DNA from: Merzomyia westermanni
Lineage: Eukaryota; Arthropoda; Insecta; Diptera; Tephritidae
DNA length: 64,000 nucleotides
NCBI GenBank assembly: GCA_949987695.1
Contig: OX465290.1
Location: 58,728,194-58,792,193 of the forward strand
Direction of reading: 5' to 3'
Part shown: positions 57,440-64,000 of the stretch, one piece after another
How the letters are laid out: the number at the start of each line of letters is the position of its first letter
Numbering within the stretch: position 1 is the first letter of the stretch
Notes under the pieces: model-generated
The model's database searches: none
What the model was told of the DNA's origin: nothing
Seen by the model: the letters and a program-made list of their open reading frames with translations, nothing else
Program-made: the position numbers and the translations under genes

Positions 57440-59035
57440 ATATATGCATACGTTATGGATTAACAAGAGTTCAGAAAAAGCGTTGATTTTATTTAATTCT
57501 TCTGAACTATAACTAACGCCATATCATCCCGCATTCCTTCTCAAGGGAGACCTGCCAAATTCGTCTTGATATATTCTCATAACATAATCTTTACCTAGGA
57601 GTATATGGGGCTCAACTCGCTGCACTATGCTCGTACAGTGCCTTTGATATAAGTTATTGGCATCAGGTCAAGGAAAATACATCTTATGGAGAACATTGCT
57701 CTGAAATACTATCATGGCCATTCCATTTTCTTTCGGCTTCGACCTGGAGACAAACATCATTGTTCTTGTTCGTCGAGAGAGGTCTTTACTTCTCAGTTGC
57801 CTACTCAGTCCAGAGCAGCACTTGGTGGCAAAAGTGATACTAACATGAATTTCTTAGCTGACATAATTTTCACTATTAACGCTGCTTTTTAAATACGAGT
57901 ATTAGAAGTTCATCACAATTTGAAATTTGGTTTCTGTTAACAGTGCCTTTGCAGCCATGGCGTTTACGCATTATAAGGAAATTGGTTGCATTTATTTTCC
58001 ATGGATAAGAACCAAAGTGTAGTCTAAAAATCAGTTTTCTTCAAATTCTTTCAGTATGACAATAAAAAAAAATTAATTAAATTAATTCAAACTCACAAAT
58101 GTCGAGTAAAGCTCACAAAAAATTTTCGAACCTTTGTTACACCCTTTTGTAAATAATATACCGTATAATTGACAAAGCGCTGGTAAATGACACACGGAAG
58201 GCAGTTAGTTGCAATGGTAAAAGTAAAAGCCCAAACACTTAAATAGTATATTAAGCAAAAGTGAATTGTCCCACTAATGCGGGTCTATTGTTGTTGAGGT
58301 TTTTATCTGTTTTGTATTGTTTTTTAATTGTTTGGTACTACCAACTTACTACTGTTGGTGCGTACATTTCTATATACTCAGTTGTGCTTAGCACACACAG
58401 CATATTAAATTTGTAAGCCTAGACCTTTCTATATACGAGTATAAATGCAGAAAATGAATTGCTCGAGGAAATTTGGATCCCTTTTCTGGCTATTGTACCT
58501 TTCTGTAAATTATTTTTGCAACAAAATATTCGAAAAACACAAGAAATACGATAATTCTTAGTACACAGCGATTAACCCAAAATACTGACTGCCTCTTCCA
58601 TATCGACGGCCCTATCAATAATGGCCTATTCAATAATGGCCTATTTTAAAATTTGGTTCAATACAGTTTCAGCTAAGATAGGATGTTGTTAAAAAAATGT
58701 TGGTAGGGCGTTCTTCAAAAATATTTTGAAATAGGGTGATCTCCATTCACCCCTCGACATGCACCAAAGGAATTTTAGTTTTTACCAAACCTCCTCGACC
58801 TGATTAGTTAAGCTATTATGGAATCGATTATATGTAATTGTCAACGTTGAATTTAGGAAATCGGTAATATACGTAACTGTGAAAAAAACATTCAATTCGA
58901 TTAAGTAGTTATTTAGCGATGCGCTCAAAAACAGACAGACAGGCAAAAAATCAAAGAATTGTTATAGTTATTTTGCTCTTTTTAAGCCAATCTTTGTTTA
59001 TTTTTATGTAATATCTGCTATATACAGACTTCGGA
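57440..59035. other. Intronic stretch, no gene recognised
   Basis: No supported exon. A small direct duplication 'CAATAATGGCCTATT' occurs twice at 58614-58645. Confidence 0.5.
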
Positions 59036-59039
59036 ATGT

Positions 59040-59290
59040 TCCAATTCAAATAGTTTATGTGTGTTTTAAAATTTTGAGCCAACTTTTGTTGCCACCGCTG
59101 TATATAGCGGGGTTATAATATTTCTTTGGTAAAATTGATTCTTAATTTTTATGTTTGATGTCTAGCAATACATCGGTGACAATTGCATTAAATTTTATAT
59201 AGCCGGTTTTGAGTGATGCTCGAACAAACATGCATACAGACAGACTACAATTTTAAAAACTGTAGCTTTGGCTTCTATTACAGGCTTTGG
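59040..59290. repeat. Dispersed repeat with 'GAGCCAACTTTTGTTGCCAC'
   Basis: Shares, inverted, 'TTGCCACCGCTGTAT', 'TATCGGTG' and the surrounding order with 50-165 and 14395-14510, and directly with 5280-5530. It ends with the 'CATACAGACAGAC' block. Confidence 0.55.
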
Positions 59291-59570
59291 CCTGTTACTA
59301 TTCTATGTAAAGATTTAAAACAAATTTAAACAAAATTTCGGGTGCCACGACTATTAAGTGTTTCTCCCTACTGGACAGCTGTTTGATCAGTAACAACTCA
59401 GCTGATACTCAGGTCTGAGGTAGTGAGGCATTAAAATTTTGATAAAATAAGCTATAATAATAAGCTTTTGAAAAATATGTTTACAACATTCCTGTACGTG
59501 TGAGCCACGTGTGCCTACCTCAGACCTGAGTAACAGCTGTCTTAATTATGCACATCGGGATTGTCCGGTA

Positions 59571-60098
59571 CCTTGTAAAAAACGATGGAGTATCAGAATA
59601 CTCCAACACTTATCCTCATTCATATAAAAAAGGTGGTCCAATTTACATGGCGATGTCCGGTGATTAGATCACCTAATCCATCTCGAAGTACCCTTTACTT
59701 TGCTTCTGAATACTCTTTGGAGCACCTACGTGAGAGTACTTTGAAAATTCTGCCAAAAGATTACTCCATGGAGTATTCTACACCAAATCGAGAAAGGAGT
59801 AGGTGTACTTTTGAGGACCAGTGTACTTTTGGATACCACCTACCCCCACTCTCGCTTTGGTGTTAAATACTCCATAGAGTAATGCTTTGGGAGCATTTTG
59901 CGAGTACTCTCAAGCAGGAGTATTTAAAAACAAAGAAATGGAGTACTCTGAGATGGATTAGGTGATCCAATCGCGGACATCGCCATGTAAATTGGACCAC
60001 CTTTTTTATATGAATGAGGATAAGTGTTGGAGTACTCTGATACTCCTTAAGGAGTATTCTTTGGATGATGTACCGGAGTATTTCCGTTTTTTACAGGG
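59571..60098. mobile_element. Foldback element, copy 2, complete (528 bp)
   Basis: Nearly the whole element is one inverted repeat with arms of about 250 bp. Ends are CCTTGTAAAAAACG and CGTTTTTTACAGGG; GTA lies directly outside both (59568-59570 and 60099-60101), a possible 3-bp target duplication. Matching arm segments include TCATATAAAAAAGGTGGTCC and TTTACATGGCGATGTCC. The left arm lacks about 30-40 bp present in the right arm. Short self-complementary motifs (GGAGTACTCC, ACTCCATGGAGT, ACTCCATAGAGT) are sprinkled through both arms. No coding capacity; superfamily unknown. Confidence 0.82.
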
Positions 60099-60104
60099 GT
60101 AGGG

Positions 60105-60355
60105 ATGGCCACTTTTTCACTGTCACTGTGTTAGTGAAAGACATAGGCGCTGCCATTGTCACGATCAGGGTAGGGGTTACTGTTACGGTTCCACTCATGT
60201 TCCCTGTTAAATACTGTAGATATCATGGTTACAGTCAGCATCAATGTCAAGGTCACTGTTATCGTTCCGTTAATGATCGCTTTTTATGACTGTTTCATTC
60301 AGGGTCACTGTTCCGTTCATAGTTCCCTTTTGTTCTTACCGTTCCGGCCACTTAG
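60105..60355. repeat. Degenerate 'GGTCACTGTTACGGTTCC' repeats
   Basis: Variants of TCACTGTTA-CGTTCC occur about six times (for example near 60177, 60250, 60303 and 60337) at roughly 50-70-bp spacing. Non-coding. Confidence 0.45.
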
Positions 60356-60359
60356 CGTG

Positions 60360-61050
60360 ATTCAAAGACGACGGAGATCGAATTGGAAATGCCAAAAACG
60401 TCATTTCCGCTGATTTGCCAAGACGCACAACTAAGTATATTAAATTCGGTGTCGTCCAAACTTTGATTTCCTTAAGTGTTGTTATTGTAGAAGTTGTAGC
60501 GGATATTTCAAAGTAGAAAATCGACCATTGTACGAAAATGCAGGTTTTGGTTTTGCTCTAAATACGTTGATAGCAATTTTAATCGTGTCTGATGTCGCTG
60601 TACGCACTAAACAATACCAACAACAATAATAAGCAACATGCAACAATAAGTACTGTAGTTCCATAACTGTCAACAATTCACTTGTCATTAAATGGATATG
60701 TACAGTGCTTTTGTTGTTGGCTGTGATGTTCGTTGTGCTGGTTCTTAAGAAGTATGTGTTGATGTTGGTGTCGATAACGACACCAATGGCGTTAATGCTG
60801 TAGCTGTTCTAGATCTCATATTCATAAAGTAAACATCATTATGATGATGTAATATTTCAGTTGGACCGACGCTGCGGTAAAATTGTTTAAACTTTAATTT
60901 GCAAAAAAATAAACTTTATTACATAATTAAATAAGAAATATGTAGGCAATCTCTTTTTCGCTAACTAAACTTACTTAGAATACATAATAGATTACAAGCG
61001 AATTCACATAATAGTTTGTATTTAATTTTTCTTCTTATTTCTATTTGTTT
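60360..61050. other. End of intron 2, no gene recognised
   Basis: AT-rich, ending in the polypyrimidine run TTTTTCTTCTTATTTCTATT before the acceptor TTGTTTAG. Confidence 0.5.
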
Positions 61051-61052
61051 AG

Positions 61053-61340
61053 ACTTATGTGAAGGCAGTCAATAGCGGCGTTGAGAATTTACAAGAGGTT
61101 CTACTTGCGGCGGAAAATCAAAAGCAACTTGTGCCATTCGGTCCACGCATTATCGCGAATACGACCAAGTCATTTAAAACGATCGATTCAGAAGATTTGG
61201 AAAAACGTTGTTTACTACAAGCAGATGGTCAAATTGTAACAGAAAGTAAAAAGACAACAGAGCACGAAGTTATTGTAGATCGCGAGTTGTCCGAAGAAGA
61301 CGATCAATCCACCGGTAGTCGTGAGAAAATCGAAACTGTG
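61053..61340 (+). CDS. Host gene exon 3, unidentified charged protein
   Basis: 96 codons between acceptor TTGTTTAG and donor GTG|GTAAGT, phase 0 at both ends. It reads TYVKAVNSGVENLQEVLLAA, then NQKQLVPFGPRIIANTTKSF, then KRCLLQADGQIVTESKKTTE and an acidic end (DRELSEEDDQSTGSREKIET). Open throughout, hydrophilic, with no membrane segment; the ENLQEVLLAAENQ part could be helical. It matches exons 1 and 2 in phase, strand and style, and probably continues the same protein after the 42-kb intron. The donor shows that at least one further exon lies beyond, which I could not find before the window end. Confidence 0.82.
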
Positions 61341-61555
61341 GTAAGTAAATGAATGAAATAAGGAAATGTGTTATGTGAAAGGGCAGGCAAAAACTTGTGA
61401 AGGGTTCAATTTAAAAAAAAAATGGAGAAAAGCAATTAGGCAAGCATTTAGTGCTTGTGTAGTCAGTGGTGTAGTGAGCTTAACTCGCGCCCGGTGCACA
61501 ATAATTTTTTAGCGCATTTTTAATCATTGTTTTTTCACCGAAACTAGTTGAGATA
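61341..61555 (+). other. Start of intron 3
   Basis: Begins GTAAGTAAAT. No feature is seen before the repeat that follows. Confidence 0.6.
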
Positions 61556-61770
61556 TGGGGCATCGCTTATTGCAGCACTCATTAACACCTTTCGTTTGAT
61601 AACCATATTGTACCAATATATTTTGGATCACCCTGGTCCACATATTGGTCGATAACACCGAAAGCGGTCGATATATCGAATTAAAGGATATCTTAAATTT
61701 TAATATAGTCGTGACGTGATGCAAGTTCCATTCAGCCAGACAAAAATTCTAAAAGCTGTTGATTTGAATT
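61556..61770. repeat. Dispersed repeat related to 47400-47715
   Basis: Same order of blocks: 'TTATTGCAGCACTCATTA', 'ACCTTTCGTTTGATAACC', 'TCACCCTGGTCCACATATTG', 'GTCGATA', 'TATCTTAAATTTTAA', then 'CAGACAAAAATTCTAAAA'. Confidence 0.55.
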
Positions 61771-62539
61771 CTGTTGGCTCAATACTGATACCTCCTCTAA
61801 ATTTTTCTTGAATATCTGCAAGGTTCAGACATCGACGTGTTACAATTTTATGTTGTGTAGAGACTAACACTCATTATATTACTCTTTGTGAGTAGCGCCC
61901 GGGGTATGGTGGCACCCCATGCATCCCCCTTACTACGACACTTCGTGTAGGAAATCAATGAATCATAAAAATTCTACAAAAATTTTACTGCTCTCTATTC
62001 ATCGGCACCCCAGAATTAATTAGCTGTGTAGACTGGCGTTCATTTAAAAAAGAAACTTAGGGCCGAAAGGCGTGACTGTAAGCAGCTTGAGATGGTGGCG
62101 GAATAATGCCCGAAGACTCCTATATTTGGAGGAAGATGATGAGCCCAATGATGATGGAAAAAATATACCACCACGCAACTACCCCCGAATCAGTCGCCTT
62201 AATATCAGGTATAAATTTCTATCTGGTTTCTTGAGCGAAATACAGGAGGCCACCATTAACAAGCTGATTTGACCTTTTGGCCTTAACAACCGCGCCGTAA
62301 TTTCTGCTTACTCCAAACTAGAAAAATAAGCGGAAAAAATAAGTTTGGTGGTATACGAGGCAAAACGAAGTAAATGTTGTCATCAAGCAAAGAGTCAGCG
62401 CGATTGTCTCCTGGCAACCTGTTGTCGGAAATGGCAGCCCTTTGCCGGATATAAACACGATACGCTCTGGTACTGCCGGACTGCCCTGGTAGCGATTTGG
62501 TATGACCAGTGGAACCAGTGGTATGACCAGTAGGTCATG

Positions 62540-62690
62540 TGACCCCCCCTTCCGTAAGGAAGCAGAAGATGAGCAACGAGAGGTAAGAGGCATCATATCC
62601 CTAGATCAACCATCGAGTTGCACGTCATTACCTTTGTGCATATTAGTCGCATCTTGCGACCATAACCCGCAGGGGGCAAAATAGTAAAGG
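62540..62690 (-). repeat. Dispersed repeat, inverted copy
   Basis: The minus strand carries 'AATATGCACAAAGGTAATGA' then 'CGTGCAACTCGATGGTTGAT', 'CTAGGGATATGATGCCTCTT' and 'CTTCCTTACGGAAGG', the order of 1135-1240 and 15555-15655. Confidence 0.65.
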
Positions 62691-62694
62691 TCTT

Positions 62695-63205
62695 CGTTCA
62701 CTATTGCAAACAAGTGCTACTTCTAAAATCCTCTCTCGAAGAACAATAATAAGACTCTATAAGTCACTTATCGTGCCCGTCCTGGTTAATGGTGCATAAG
62801 CTTGGACACTGACAACATCTGAATATTCGAGAGAAAGGTTCTTTGAAAGATTTAGAAACCCTTGCGTGCTGGCAGTGGCAAGTACCAAAGAAGATTTAAT
62901 GGCGAGCAGTATGAGATATTTGCATACACCAACGTAGTCAAACGAATTAAAACCCAGCAGTTTCGTTGGCTAGGCGATGTTGTTGGAATGAATAAAGATA
63001 CTCCGGCCCAGAAAGTATTCGTATGCGTATTCGGTACGCACCGGTGGTAGTAGATAGAGGGAGACCACCACTCTGATGGAAAGACCAAGTGGTGATCGAT
63101 TTGCGATCCCGTGGTGTTTCCAATTGCCGCCAGTTGGTGAAAAAAAAACGGCTGGCAAGCTATGTTGGATGCCCAAAATCCTTTAGACAGTTAAGCACCA
63201 TTTAA
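62695..63205 (+). pseudogene. RTE-like LINE C-terminal fragment
   Basis: Follows the copy at 3880-4700: LSRRTIIRLYKSLIVPVLV, EYSRERFFERF, then NVVKRIKTQQFRWLGDVVGM and NKDTPAQKVF. Several stops and frame changes. No catalytic motif is included. Confidence 0.7.
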
Positions 63206-63209
63206 AGAA

Positions 63210-64000
63210 GAAAAAGAAGAACTAGAACGTATTGATACGTATGTTTATGATCTTGATATCATCGGCCTCATTAAACTCCCGTAAGTCCTGCCTTCTCTGA
63301 CCTAGATGAGCTTGGTAAATTCGTCTGAGCTGTTTTGGTACGTAACATCGAATATCTTCAGGGGGATCAACTCCTATGAATGATAAAGATAGTCACCGAT
63401 ACTCTCATTTCGGAACACCTATTCTCACTCCTCTCAATAGCATGGTCGCCATACTTTACCTCCTGGGAACGCTGAATCTTAATAAAATCCAACTAGGCTG
63501 GAATTGAAACTAGCCCGATTACCCATCTATTCTGATCTAAAAAATATGACCGATAGGCTATCACCCTGAGGGCCAGAACAAATAGACTTCACCACAATTG
63601 GCACAGTGAATAGAAATGAGCTTCGCTGCTAGCTTCCTTTTTCAGTCCGGTTCCCTACACGGCTCACTTCTCTGCAAACTTATTCTCGGTTGATTTCCTG
63701 TCCAACCCAACAAAATATGAACAAGTTAAATATTGCCTATGACGGCTGTTAAAACAGGTTAAAACAGGTGGTTTCTAGGGACAGCCATTAAATGAGATCG
63801 ATGAACATTATAACGGACATCTCGATTAGGCAGGGTAAAGTACTTGTACCCTAAATACATAGAGCTGCCACAACCACAATCCCTAAAACACTTGCTGACA
63901 GTACCAAGTTTAATCCGTAAGCGTACCGGCGGCCTATCAGCGACGTCAACAAAATCTTTGGCTTTTGTCCACCCATAGCCGAAGAACAATTTGCTATTTT
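63210..64000. other. Intronic stretch, no gene recognised
   Basis: A 76-codon minus-strand ORF at 63759-63989 lacks motifs. No splice-bounded coding exon could be supported. Confidence 0.45.

Larger units (their letters stand above)
18812..61052 (+). other. Giant intron 2 of the host gene (about 42.2 kb)
   Basis: Runs from GTAAAT at 18812 to TTGTTTAG at 61045-61052. It contains nearly all of the transposon-derived features listed here, on both strands. Additional small or alternative exons inside cannot be excluded. That the exons on its two sides belong to the same gene is inferred from strand, identical phase and similar composition. Confidence 0.6.

Noticed and set aside
62072..62272. Fourth host exon
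   Set aside because: No consensus acceptor/donor pair in phase 0 and the peptide style differs; it lies among LINE debris.

Overview
This is AT-rich eukaryotic DNA from an insect, most likely a higher fly. The presence of a DD41D ('rosa'-type) mariner, the group first known from Ceratitis, together with dense mariner, jockey/RTE-type LINE and tRNA-SINE debris, suggests a tephritid fruit fly; this is an inference from the mobile elements, not a species call. There is no bacterial-style gene organisation, no CRISPR array, and no rRNA gene or convincing complete tRNA gene.

The only host gene I can support is a multi-exon gene on the + strand. Three exons are visible: 17085-17273, 18557-18811 and 61053-61340. 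All have exact GT/AG borders, lengths divisible by three (63, 85 and 96 codons) and phase-0 junctions, so they can be joined or skipped without breaking frame. They encode a hydrophilic, charged, Thr/Glu/Lys-rich intracellular-looking protein that I cannot name. The second visible intron is about 42 kb and holds most of the window; almost everything in it is transposon-derived.

Layout: 1-16.8 kb (upstream of the first visible exon) has a 1.6-kb composite repeat present twice (1-1604 and 14343-16021) carrying the RNase H and C-terminal part of a LINE, a 142-bp tandem block, an RTE-like RT remnant, a pogo-like element with a nested 370-bp mariner MITE, a deleted mariner (8751-9707) and a tRNA-derived SINE. 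17-19 kb holds the first two exons. 19-31 kb holds LINE fragments (one with a MITE nested in its 3' UTR), a SINE with a perfect 14-bp target duplication, and an AT-rich foldback. 31-35 kb has a degenerate GATATCATATG-bearing stretch and an inverted tandem array of 20/21-bp monomers. 37-44 kb has a truncated MITE, a foldback element with ACTCTATAGAGT palindromes, and an intact 1005-aa endonuclease-reverse transcriptase, the only undamaged long ORF. 44-61 kb has RNase H debris, a second deleted mariner, another MITE, a nearly complete DD41D mariner with one frameshift, two neighbouring elements sharing a TACATTAGGGTG end, and a complete 528-bp foldback. 61-64 kb has the third exon and more RTE debris.

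Nothing here is a multi-gene functional system. The most interesting material is structural: a giant intron that may need to splice across several long inverted repeats, a homogeneous MITE family with fixed deletion junctions, and the inverted 41-bp-dimer array.
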